NCBI GenBank assembly: GCA_039621445.1
Contig: CP154956.1
Span: forward strand, 70,363,649 to 70,427,648
Direction of reading: 5' to 3'
Origin: Euglena gracilis
Taxonomy: Eukaryota > Euglenida > Euglenophyceae > Euglenales
DNA length: 64,000 nucleotides
Of the stretch, positions 1 through 10,818 are shown in pieces. Positions within the stretch are counted from its first letter, which is position 1. Every line of letters begins with the position of its first letter. The notes beneath the pieces were generated by a model that was not told where the DNA came from, ran no database searches, and saw nothing but the letters and a program-made list of their open reading frames with translations. The translations under genes were made by a program, and so were the position numbers.

Positions 1-1178
1 ACCTTTTTTCCAGCCTGCGCCTCCCAGCCAGGCTGTGGACCCCCCCCCCAGGGTCGCTGAACCAAAGTTTGGGCAGTCCGGCGTTTCGCACTGAAAATTT
101 GAAGGGGAAAAAAGGGGGTCAAAAATGGCCGAAAATGGCACTTTCGCGTGTTCTTTATTGAGGTCTTCACCTCAAGATGTTGCCTTAAAAATGCCAACCC
201 GGCTGGGTTTGGGCCTTTTTGCTGTTTGGGGGTCCCGCCAGGTCCAGCTGCCAGCCGACCGGACCCCCCCCCCCCGGAACCCAGCACCTTTTTTCCAACC
301 ACCACCTTTTTCCAGGGACACCCCCAGGGGGTCCTTAAGAAAACCCCTGATTTCGGCACCTGTAGCGCCGGAGTGCCTTGGCCGAGTGCGCAGTCGCTTT
401 TTGTCCCGGTTCCTTAAATCGAATCTGGGGGCCTTGTAGTGCCTGCCAGGAAGGCACCCCTGGTTCGTCCACACCTTAAAATTCAGCCTGATGACATCTC
501 TGTTGAAATGCGCAGGTCATAAAGATACCCTTGTATCCTGATGACCCCTGCACACCAATACATTCTTCTGTTTCTTTCCTCGTGCATATGAATACATCCT
601 TCCATATATAATTGCCTCTGCTGGAAAGAAAATTTATGTTTGCAGTTTCTTATTTGTAGTAGTAGTTTTTTTTTCATTTGCGACATACATGCAAATAATC
701 TAGTCAACAGCCTCCAAATATCTATGCCTCGTAAATGTGCCACCAGTCGATGTTTGTGTTCTCCTGTGGTTGTCCAGTTTCAATGAGCACCTTAATTTTC
801 TGAGTGTCAGCTGAAAATTTTGCATTTCACTGAAAACCTTTGTCCCCTCCCAGATATTTGAAATTTGACTGCGCATCACACAAAGACCACTGGAACCAGG
901 ATAAGGTGTTCAAGCATTAAACCACCTGAAAATACGGGGGGAATGGAATTAAGATTTTTGGAGCCTATCTTTGGCCTGCTGGGCGATAGCTCACAGCGAA
1001 AAGAAAGCTGCGGGTACCCCCCAAAAAGGTTAAGACAATAAAAAGAGAGTGGGACAAAATTGTGAAACAGGAATACATGTCCAAAAAGCAAAAAAAAAAA
1101 TAACCAAATGAGATGCCACCTGAGGGCCCTGCGCTTTGTAAGGTCCTAGCATCAGCTGCTAAGGAAGAGGGGGCAGAC
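1..1178. other. Non-coding stretch downstream of visible PEX11-A exons
   Basis: I see no convincing exon here. The PEX11-A gene runs toward this end on the minus strand, so this is probably its intron 4; the three terminal exons found in the second copy are not recognisable here and probably lie left of the window. Positions about 265-348 carry C-runs and a sequence like one end of the CAGG-type MITEs found elsewhere (TTAAGAAAACCCCTG near 334-348). Confidence 0.4.
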
Positions 1179-3277
1179 CAGCTTCTTTGCCTCCATGGAC
1201 TTCAACCGGGGAAGCAGTTCACAGAACCAGGAGAGGGCGTAGAACTTAAAAGCGAGCTGAGGGGCAGCGACGGAGACAACAAAGAACCGCAGGAAGCGAC
1301 AGGATGCACCTCTCCCACGAGTCGTTAATGGCAGGCTCAAATTCAGCTCACAGCTCTTCACAGCAGGCCCAAACTCCTGGTTGGCATGTATCAGGTATGT
1401 TAATCTCCGCTTTTGCACAATCAAATTGCACAATTGCGGTGAGTATTTATGTTGCACGCACATTGCATCGCATGCACAGGACAGATATGAAAAATTCTGG
1501 AATGCTGGCTTTTCAAATGAGAATAAAACTTCACGCAACTGTGCACACAGTGAGAAGGGTATTCTCTAGCATAGTAATTCTTTGATCCGCACGAACTCCC
1601 GGGGACACTCATGCAAACGTGCATATTGCAGGCACACCCGAAGGACAGACTGAGCGTTGCCCTTCAAGATGCGCATAGAGATCAGCCACTCGACGTTCCT
1701 CAGCGTCACAAACGCTATCATACACAGCTTACTAATTGCCTGCAAAAAAAGCGGTGATATTTCGGGTTTCAAACCAGCATATGCCATCGCTTGGGGTGTC
1801 TCACTGCCAGGGCAGCTCGAAAGCTCCATTGAGATGAGGGATGGGCTAACTTGGCCAAGATCCGATGTCAGAGAGCCAGCCTGCACCCTTGCGCGCAAAT
1901 GTGTGCAAAGAAGAATTCGTGTGGGTGAAGCAGCTTCAATACCTGAGCATTTTATGGGGCCTGTGCTATGGGGTGCCTGCCTACTCAGGCATCCTCACCC
2001 CCTGGGAGGTTGGGTTTAGGTCCCGGTGCCTGCCGACCAAGCCGATTTTTCCCTTGAAAATGGCCCCTTTCGGGCCCCTGGCGCATTTGGCGCCAGGGGA
2101 GTGTGCTCCTGCACTGCCCACGCCGAAAGAGCCGAACAATTGTTTGGCCCGAAATTGCCGCCCAATGAAGAAAAAAAAAAGAAACCGGTGTTACTGGTCA
2201 GGGATAGGGTTGGGGTTAGGATTAGGAAAGAGGATTGAGCTCAAAATCGTTCAGCCGAAATTGTTCTCAATTTAAGGCTAAATTGGGCTTCAGGTTTAAC
2301 TTTCCCTAACTGCAAAACTGGAAAGCTAATCCCTTTCTTAACGACAACCATAACCCTAAAAATCCCATTCCTGTAAATGACAGAAATTACCAAAAAAAAT
2401 GGCTGACGAAACTCCATCACCGTACGCTCAAAAAAAGAGGCAGCCCCATTCGTTAAACCACTGGCCCAATCATGGCTTAGGGATGTCCTCGATTCCATTC
2501 CCTCACAGAAGACAATTCTGCTGTTAACAAAATGGGTTTCAAAAGCAGAGACTGGGATCATACAATTTTTTATCGACCCCCGGGGGGGAGGGGGGGGTCA
2601 CTCCACTTTTTTAAAAACCAGTCATTTTCAAAAAACCAGCCAGTCACTACCCCCCAGGGGGGGGGTCGGCCACTCAGAAAAACGGCCACTTTCCAGTCAC
2701 TTTAGGCCATTTTAGGCCAAAAAAATTTTCCGGCGCCTTCGGCGCCGGGGTCACTCAAGCCACTTTCGCCCACTCCTGGCCGACCCCCCTGGGGGGGGGG
2801 GGAGGGGGTCCGGGCCAAAAACCAGTCAGTCGCTCTTAAAAAACCAGTCACCCACCCCCTGGGGGGGGGGAGGTCAGTCAGTGCTTAAGCAATTGCCTGA
2901 CTGGGATGCTCACCAAGCCGGAGGCATACGCCGCAATATGAAGCGAAAGACTGCAATGGAGGCAGCTTGGACAATTGGACGGCGAAGGGGATCTGCCTGT
3001 GAAGGAGGTGAGATTGCATGGATGAACATTTTTAAACAAGCACAACGCCAGAAAGAAGGCGTGCTGGGGACCCCGGAACACACAGCCCAAATACGCAGAA
3101 ATTCGAGGATTCCGATCACTGTTTTTTGAACTGCACACACACACACACACACACACATACATACATACATACATACATACATACATACATACATACATAC
3201 ATACATACATACATACATACATACATACATACATACATACATACATACATACATACATACATACATACATACATACA

Positions 3278-3309
<32 letters not shown>

Positions 3310-5735
3310 AATACACACATACATACATGCATGCATGCATGCATGCATGCATGCATACATACATACATACATACATACATACATACATACATACATACAT
3401 ACATACATACATACATACATACATACATACATACATACATACATACATACATACATACATACATACATACATACATACATACATACATACATACATACAT
3501 GCATACATACATACATACATACATGCACACATACATACATACATACATACATACATACATACATACATACATACATACATACATACATACATACATACAT
3601 ACATACATACATACATACATACATAAATACACACATACATACATGCATGCATGCATGCATGCATGCATGCATGCATACATACATACATACATACATACAT
3701 ACATACATACATACATACATACATACATACATACATACATACATACATACATACATACATACATACATACATACATACATACATACATACATACATACAT
3801 ACATACATACATACATACATACATACATACATACATAAATACACACATACATACATACATACATACATACATACATGCATGCATGCATGCATGCATACAT
3901 ACATACATACATACATACATACATACATACATACATACATACATACATACATACATACATACATACATACATACATACATACATACATAAATACACACAT
4001 ACATACATACATACATACATGTATGCATGCATGCATACATACATACATACATACATACATACATACATACAACATACATACATACATACATACATACATT
4101 CATAGATACATACATACATACATACATACATACATACATACATACATACATACATACATACATACATACATACATACATACATACATACATACATACATA
4201 CATACATACATACATACAAACATACATACATACATGCATACACACATACATGCATGCATGCATACATACATACATGCATACATGTTCACATACATTTGTA
4301 TGCATGCACACACACGCAAGACAATTCTTCACCTGAGAAAAATAAGATAAGAATAATGATGATAAAAGGTAAGATAAAAATGGTGGCATGTGAGCTCCAC
4401 AGAACTGTGTCCAATCATCTCTCAGAGTTGGTGGCGCTGGTTGAGTGGTGGTTTGACAATCAATTGCGACCACTCTGTGGTATTGCAGAACGGTAGGAAT
4501 ACGGTTTGGCATCGTACAGACACAAGATTTGGTGTGCAAAGGCTTTTACAAATAAAATGGGGGTAATGCAGTCCATTTGCAATTTATTTGGTTGTATTTA
4601 AATGAACAAATAAAACAATCATCACATGTATTCGACAATATCATAAATCCACCCTAATTAGAAGCTCACCCCCCAAATGACAAGGCATCCTTGGACCATG
4701 GGCCATCCCCCCATAGCATCAAAAATCACGTTTTTCGACTTTTCACATTTTGACTCTTTTCGATCCCCAGACCGACCGGCCTCAGCCACTCTAGGGTATT
4801 AAATGAGCAGGTGGGGGGGAGGTCTGGACCCCCTAGGAGGGGGGATCGGACCTCTCCCTCCCCCTGTGTAAAAAAAAATCACATTTTGGACCTTGAAAAA
4901 TCCCAAAAATAGCGTTTTCACACGTTTTTTGAAATGTATCAAATTATTCACCAAAATTAATCATATTTTCTGGTGCGAAGCGCCGCAAACTTTTTGGGGG
5001 TTCCCGTGGAGGGTCCTGGACCGGGTTATGTATTAAATCTGTGTGTTGAAAATACCCCCCAAAAATAAAACTCTTTAAACTGTCCCTGTCTTGCTGAATC
5101 AAAAAATCTGCAAATAAGAAAATTGAGCTTTCCTGGTTTGTGCTTTGAAGCCCCCAAAGTCCATGCTTTCCCTCTTTCCCCCCACACCTCAGCCACTGGA
5201 AGGAATTCCGGGTGGTCTTCAGGGCATTGGCCACAGCGTTGAGCTGGGCGATGGTGTCCTTCCGGCCGGACTGGGACCGTTCCAGGTACTCCGCCACCAG
5301 CCGGGCCGCCGAGATGGTGAACCTGAACGAAGGGCAAAAAATAGAAAACATTTCCTTGCTGGGGGCTGTCTCACCGGCGTGTTTTGGAGACAGGGGAACA
5401 AGACTGACAACAAGAGAATACCGAGGATTGCATTGCTCTTCTGCAACAAAATGCTGGGGGAAAATCAGATGGTTTCCTATCATTTTGTACGGACTGTAGA
5501 TGGCTGGGGGTGACAAATTCACTGCCGTGCACTGTTATTGTTGTTGTTGTTGTTGTTGCTCTGCTGCTGCTGCTGCTGCTACTGCTGTTGTGCAATTTGA
5601 TTTCTCTTTTGTATGCATATTTTTTGGCAAAAAAGCTATTTGTGATTCTTTGTGGTACCTGGCCATCTTGTCGCGGTTGTTGGCTTGGAGGAGGAAGTTA
5701 TTGGCCTGCACCACCACGGGAGGGAGGGAGGACAT
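1179..5735 (-). CDS. PEX11: PEX11-like peroxisomal membrane protein, copy A (3' end outside window)
   Basis: PEX11 family proteins sit in the peroxisomal membrane and promote its elongation and division. Four exons are visible on the minus strand: 5659-5735 (ATG at 5735), 5188-5322, about 1638-1731 and 1179-1256. Junctions 1-2 and 3-4 are in phase with GT-AG; exon 2-3 is in phase if the acceptor is the ATTAG at 1732. The protein starts MSSLPPVVVQANNFLLQANN, then NNRDKMARFTISAARL (family pattern of an RDK-type motif followed by an amphipathic helix), ALKTTRNSFQW, LRNVEWLISMRILKGN and LAFKFYALSWFCELLPR. Family assignment rests on the order of these motifs, not on a search. Intron 2 (about 3.4 kb) has been expanded by an (ACAT)n array and a MITE. 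The last exons are not seen, so the gene is partial here. Exon similarity to copy B at 10.8-14.6 kb is high. Confidence 0.62.
2559..2899. mobile_element. MITE family A, copy 1 (8-bp TSD ACTGGGAT)
   Basis: A 341-bp element is bounded by a perfect direct repeat ACTGGGAT at 2551-2558 and 2900-2907. The left end reads CATACAATTTTTTATCGACC and the right end TTAAGCAATTGCCTG, an imperfect inverted repeat. Inside are C/G runs, repeated CCAGTCA motifs and a GGCGCC-TTC-GGCGCC hairpin at 2732-2746. It lies in intron 2 of PEX11 copy A. No coding capacity, so it would need a transposase from elsewhere; the 8-bp duplication suggests hAT-type transposition. Confidence 0.75.
3132..4318. repeat. (ACAT)n microsatellite array, about 1.1 kb, with patterned interruptions
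   Basis: A (CA)n lead-in at 3132-3158 is followed by ACAT repeats to about 4240 and a degenerate tail to 4318. The array is interrupted by the block AAATACACACAT at 3309, 3625, 3837 and 3989, most followed by ATGC-type repeats. The repeat has no stop codon in any frame, so the long open frames it gives on both strands (Tyr-Val-Cys-Met or His-Thr-Tyr-Ile repeats) are not evidence of a gene. It lies in intron 2 of PEX11-A. Confidence 0.95.
5534..5588. repeat. Trinucleotide repeat (TTG)n then (CTG)n
   Basis: Short runs of TTG followed by CTG in intron 1 of PEX11-A. It gives poly-Leu, poly-Val or poly-Ala/Gln frames with no sign of being coding. Confidence 0.85.
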
Positions 5736-5845
5736 TGCGGTTGGGACGACGAAGAAAAACGTCCTGTGGGAGAGGGGGCGCAAGTAAGCAGGCTGTTCCT
5801 TTCAACTGGCCTGCCATCAATGGCCAGACAACCGCTGGATAAGAC

Positions 5846-6410
5846 ATGCATGCATACATACATACATACATACATACATACATACATACATACATACATA
5901 CATACATACATACATGCATGCATGCATGCATACATACATACATACATACATACATACATACATACATACATACATACATACATACATACATACATACATG
6001 CATACATACATACATACATACATACATACATACATACATACATACATACATACATACATACATACATACATACATACATACATACATGCATACATACATG
6101 CATACATACATACATACATACATACATACATACATACATACATACATACATACATACATACATACATACATACATACATACATACATACATACATACATA
6201 CATACATACATACATACATACATACAACATACATGCATTCATGCATGCATACATACACATACATACACGTGTACATACAAACATACACACATACATGCAT
6301 GCATGCATACACACATACATACATGTATGCATGCATACATGCATACATGCATACAGACAAACATACATACATGCATCCATCCATCCATCCATCTGTACAC
6401 ATATATATAT
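5846..6410. repeat. Second (ACAT)n microsatellite array
   Basis: ACAT repeats with ATGC and ACAC interruptions, ending in CCAT repeats (about 6373-6392) and an AT run at 6401-6410. It lies just upstream of PEX11-A, between the two PEX11 copies. The open frames across it are repeat artefacts. Confidence 0.95.
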
Positions 6411-6885
6411 GGCAAGTATTAAATTTAGAAATCCCCTGAGGGGTGCTTAACTTGACACTGGGTTGGCGACGGGGTATATGCCCCAAATGGGGTAAGTGAA
6501 AGGGGTAGCATTTTGCCGGTGGCGCAGCACGCATCCTCATCCGTGCGTGCGACGCGCATCCTGCCGGCACGGGCAGCCTCACCGCCGTTCCAGCACTGCC
6601 TGTACCGCAAGTCCTAGCACCAGCCCATTTGGGGTCACTCCGAAGGCCGGAAGGGCTAAATCCCTTGTGGGGGCCGGCCGTTCGGCATGTTTTATCCTTC
6701 TCTTCCCCTGCCCATCTGCCACCTTTGGGAATTGTGCAGCCTGGGTTCGGATGGGCAATCTGGCCGGCCGGTCCTCACCCTAACTCAACGTCCTTCACTG
6801 ACCCCACTGGGGGTATTTACCCCGTGGCCAACCCAGTGTTAAGTTTAGTACCCCCCCCCCGGGGCTACTAAACTTAACACTTGCC
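6411..6885. mobile_element. MITE family C (475 bp, ATATATAT/ATACATAT flanks)
   Basis: The left end GGCAAGTATTAAATTTAG is the inverted repeat of the right end CTAAACTTAACACTTGCC (two mismatches). A second, inner inverted pair (ACACTGGGTTGGC near 6456 and GCCAACCCAGTGT near 6823) lies within. Flanking 8-mers ATATATAT (6403-6410) and ATACATAT (6886-6893) match at 7 of 8 positions, although they lie in low-complexity DNA. The interior is GC-rich with no convincing gene. Confidence 0.7.
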
Positions 6886-9800
6886 ATACATATGTACATG
6901 TTAATGTTTATGTTTATGTGTGTGTGTGTGTGTGTGTGTGTGCGCATTGCTTCTCTTTCTGAAGATTTAGCTCACTCCGAGGTTTCAAAAAATCTGCGCC
7001 ATATCCACCATCTTCTTTGCCCCTCCTCCTGCAAGCAGTTGGACTTTCAAATGAGGAATCGAACAAAGCGTGTTGATTTGGATCCTGGGAAGAGAGAGAA
7101 GACCTTCGCCACCTTTAACTGCCAAAGGAAGCACGACAATAACTTATACACACACACTTATAAATTAAGGGGAGTTGTTGGAAATATTTCTGTTGTAATT
7201 GAGCAAACGTTACAAATGGTCAAAATTACTCAAATGACAATTACCGGAAATCCTTCTTTTCCCTCTTTGGTAATTTGGAGGGCTTTAAACCTCTCGCAAC
7301 ATACCCCCCCCAATTAGAAGCCCCCGGGGCTACTATTCGGTCAGTCTGCGGAAAACCGGGGGGGGGGGGGGCTTCTAATTGGGTGCCCTTGTGCGGCCCC
7401 CCAAAAAAACTTCGGCGCTTCGCGCCGGGTGTAAAAATTCAGGCTTTTTGGGCTTCTGTTGACGTGGAAATCATGCTTTTTCATATGTGGCAAGCGTCCT
7501 CTGTCCCAACCCTCTCACCAAATGGTTCAAGGAACCAAAGGATTGCTAAGACTGTAGGTAAAAACCCGATCTATGTTGCATTTGTGTGCTTGCAGTTTGC
7601 TGGGGCCTTGAATACGTGCAGCTGCCTGGGGGGGGGGGGCTGTCATTTGGATTTTTGCCAGAAATCCAGGGGGGGCTTCCATTTGGGGGGTTGTTAATTG
7701 AAGGGGGGGGGCTTCAAATTGGGGGCGGTTAAATCCTCAGGATCTGGAACAGGTCAGGGGCATCACAAAATCCGCCTGTGTTACCCAGAAAAAAATCATC
7801 AGCGTGAACATTCTTAATCAAACAACTTCCGAGATTTGTTGATTGAATTGTTTTTGATTCCTGATTTTCGAGGTTTGGAGGACATTCAGAGTACTCTCAG
7901 ATGTGAGGAGCTGAAATCTCAGAAGCAATAAATTCCTCCAGGCAACCTGGACATGAATAAACAGCATCCAAAAGCCAGAATAACGCATTGCGCAGCCATT
8001 CACAGCAGCGATCCAGGAGGAAGGGGGGGTGCGAGACACCACGCGGATGAAGGTCAGAACTGGGAGGTGGTGTGCCAATGCTTGTGAAGCGCTGCCTGTG
8101 GTTAAAGGGTTCAGTTGACCCTAGCTGCAGCCACAGCCACAAGAGGTGGACCTCTGTCGTCCAACTTCCTTGCCCTTGACATTTTGACCGTTTTGGAAAA
8201 ATCTGGTTTGAATGCTTTTTTTAAAATTTTCTCGCCTTTTTTCAAAATAAACCCCCCCAAATAATACCCCCCCCCTTGGGGTCCGACTTCGGCCGCCGAA
8301 ATAATACCCCCCCCCCCCGGTTTCGGGCCGAAGGCCCAGATTTTTACCTGAAAATGTAGGTAAAAATCACAATCTCTGACAACAAATTACGAAAAAAATC
8401 AGTTTTTCTGGCTCATCTGACCTCCAAAAAATGGTAAATTTCACAAGAAAGTGCAAAAAAAATGACCCCAAAGGGGGGTTTTGGGTGCTATTTTGGGTTT
8501 TACGGGACTTCAAAAATTTCGAAAGTTTTGGAAAAATAATACCCCCCCAAATAATACCCCTCCCCCTCGGGCCGGGACTTCGGGCGAAAAAATAATACTC
8601 CGGGGGGGTATTATTTTGGGGGGGTTACCCATTTTACAAGCTTCGGCCAGAAATTTCAGACCTGGCATGATCAGATACCCTTCTTGGGGTACCCTCGGGT
8701 ATTCAAAAAGCATCCCATGAGGGTTAACGATACTTTACCAAACCAGGCATCCAGCGGGGGGGGGGGGATCTGCTGGAGGAATCGGCTCGGAAAAAAACTG
8801 TTTCTGACTTCTGCACCGTGGTGCTGCTTTTGGTAAAAAGCCCAAAATAGGTTTTAGCCGCTCGCATAATTTGCTGGTGTTAAAGAGACCAATCTTTTTC
8901 TGGTTTGCCTGCTCCTAAACCCTTCTCCCCTTCTGGTTCCTTAGACAGCCAATCTCGTACTTAACACGTTGTTGGCTCGTTTCTTTGCGCAATGCGCAAA
9001 AAAAAATCCGTTTAGAAAGTCCCTATCAGAGGCACCCAGACCCGTAAACCGTAATCAGGATGTGGTCTGGTACCCCAGGAACGTCGGGGGAACTGCAAAG
9101 ACTTTAAAAGTTAGGGTGTGTCAGAGCAGATGTCCCCACGGCATGCGGCGCAGCGTGTGTGTTTGGGGGCCTGCCAACGGCTGCCTCATGAACCTGGGAT
9201 GTTGCCGGAGCGGAGGTTTGGCCCAAATCTCTCATTTGGGTCTCACAAATGACCTACACGACACCATACACCTTGACTGAGTGAGTGACTTCGGTGGTCT
9301 CTGTGGGCAGTTGCACAAAAGAACCACCGCAGATGACACCGGGACCACTTGCACAGCAGCGGAAACGGTCCGTTTGTGCAAGTGCGCGAACGGATGCAGA
9401 ACAGTTCCTTTGCGCCAAATGCGCAGAAGAACATTGCGATGCTGTCCGTTCAGATGCAAATGAACATCAAATAAACGACAAGTCAAGGTTTTATCTCTGA
9501 AAAAAACGAGCTGAAAGGTGCCTTCGCCCCTGGTCTTTTTGGCGAAAAACGAGGCACAGCGCATCGCCTGCAAATGGATGTATTTGTTGACTTAAAAATC
9601 TCTGTGTCCAGGGGGTATACATGGTGTAACACCCTGACAAGCGTTTTTTTTTTTACCAACTCGAGATATACTGTGCGAACACCTCGCGTTTGTGGACGCT
9701 GTGTTTCGGCTTTCCTCTTGTCGAAATTCCCTGTTGTTAAAGCTTCAAGAAATACAACCATTTGCGCAATTGCGCAAATGAACCATTTGGTTTGTTCCTT

Positions 9801-10818
9801 TCACAAATTGCGCACATGGACCACTGAAAGATATCATCAAAATTCATGAAGAGGTATCCCAACACCAAAAGAATACAGGAGACATTATACCACAATTTCC
9901 AGCTCCAAACATGCTGGTGTAGAAGACTGTTGGTTTGGTTCAGTTTGGTGAAGAGTTCCTTTGCACCAATGGTCCTTTCACAATTGCACAAAAGAACACT
10001 GTCTTTGCTGCCAAGGTGGTTGTCACAGAGCCTCAACGTAAGATGTGGCCAACCTGCCAGTGGTAAGTGGTGGATATTTCATAATTTTTGTTGCGTGAAA
10101 AAACACTCCTGTTGTAACTGACTTTAAAACACACCCCAGGGAACTGAATCAATCAAAAAAGCAAGCAGGGTGGACCTGTCAGGGTCAAACTGGAGCAAAA
10201 CTCGGTGCCAAAATTCGGAGGGCCAAAATCAACCTGGGTTTCAACGCCAGAAAATGGTGAAGTTGCACACACGGGGTCGGCGGACCGCCCCCAACCCAAT
10301 CCAGGTTGCAACCATAGCCAGTGGCACAACAATGGCCGGGCCATACACACCACCACCACGCCGGGGAAGTTGATGCTGGTCACAGCATGGGAGAGCGGAG
10401 CCACCGGGCGGCAGCGTCGATTTGACACAACAGAAATGCGATGGCGACTGGGGGCGACAAATGGCCCCCGCGGCCAGGGCTGCCTGGGGGCGAACCCCGG
10501 CTCCAAGCAAACCAGACCGGGGCGTTCAAGGGAATCTCGTCAGGGGTTATTTTTAAGACCGGGGGGGGCCTGGGGCACCCACCAACTCTTCCCCGAAAAT
10601 GGCCCAAAAATGCGAAAATTGCTAAAAAAAATAGCACCTTTTTCAAAAAAATTTAGCGCCGAAAAGTAACCCCCTTGGGGGGGGGGGCTCAGCCAGACCC
10701 ACCCACCCTCCCCCCCCCCCGGGGTCCAAGACAAAAAAAATCGCCGATTCCCGGTCAGCCCTGCCCAGGGTGGCCGGGGGAGGGCTCTCCCACTCATTCC
10801 GGAGGTGGCAGGGGGGTC
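6886..10818. other. Spacer between the two PEX11 copies, repeats only
   Basis: No supported gene. It holds a (TG)n run at about 6915-6942; paired blocks built on AATTAGAAGCCCC and GGGGCTTCTAATT (7305-7385, 7670-7735); related blocks with AATAATACCCCC next to C-runs (8250-8330, 8535-8630); and an AT-rich stretch (8960-10050) rich in TTGCGCAA-like words. A CAGG-ended MITE-like sequence starts near 10542. A GC-rich open stretch at 10241-10510 on the minus strand could hold an exon, but I could not find paired splice sites. Confidence 0.5.

Noticed and set aside
2200-2232. GGGTTGGGGTTAGGATTAGG, telomere-like
   Set aside because: Only a few degenerate units inside ordinary sequence; no extended array.
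2878-4539. A 553-residue minus-strand open frame of Met-Tyr-Val-Cys repeats and similar frames on the other strand
   Set aside because: It is the translation of an (ACAT)n microsatellite, which has no stop in any frame.
7818-8142. Minus-strand frame with WLRNALFWLLDAVYSC
   Set aside because: Low-GC codon use unlike the real exons here and no paired splice sites; not enough to call a gene.
10153-10510. Hydrophobic minus-strand frame just downstream of PEX11-B
   Set aside because: It lies after the PEX11-B stop, has no clear start or splice sites, and overlaps C/G-run repeat sequence.
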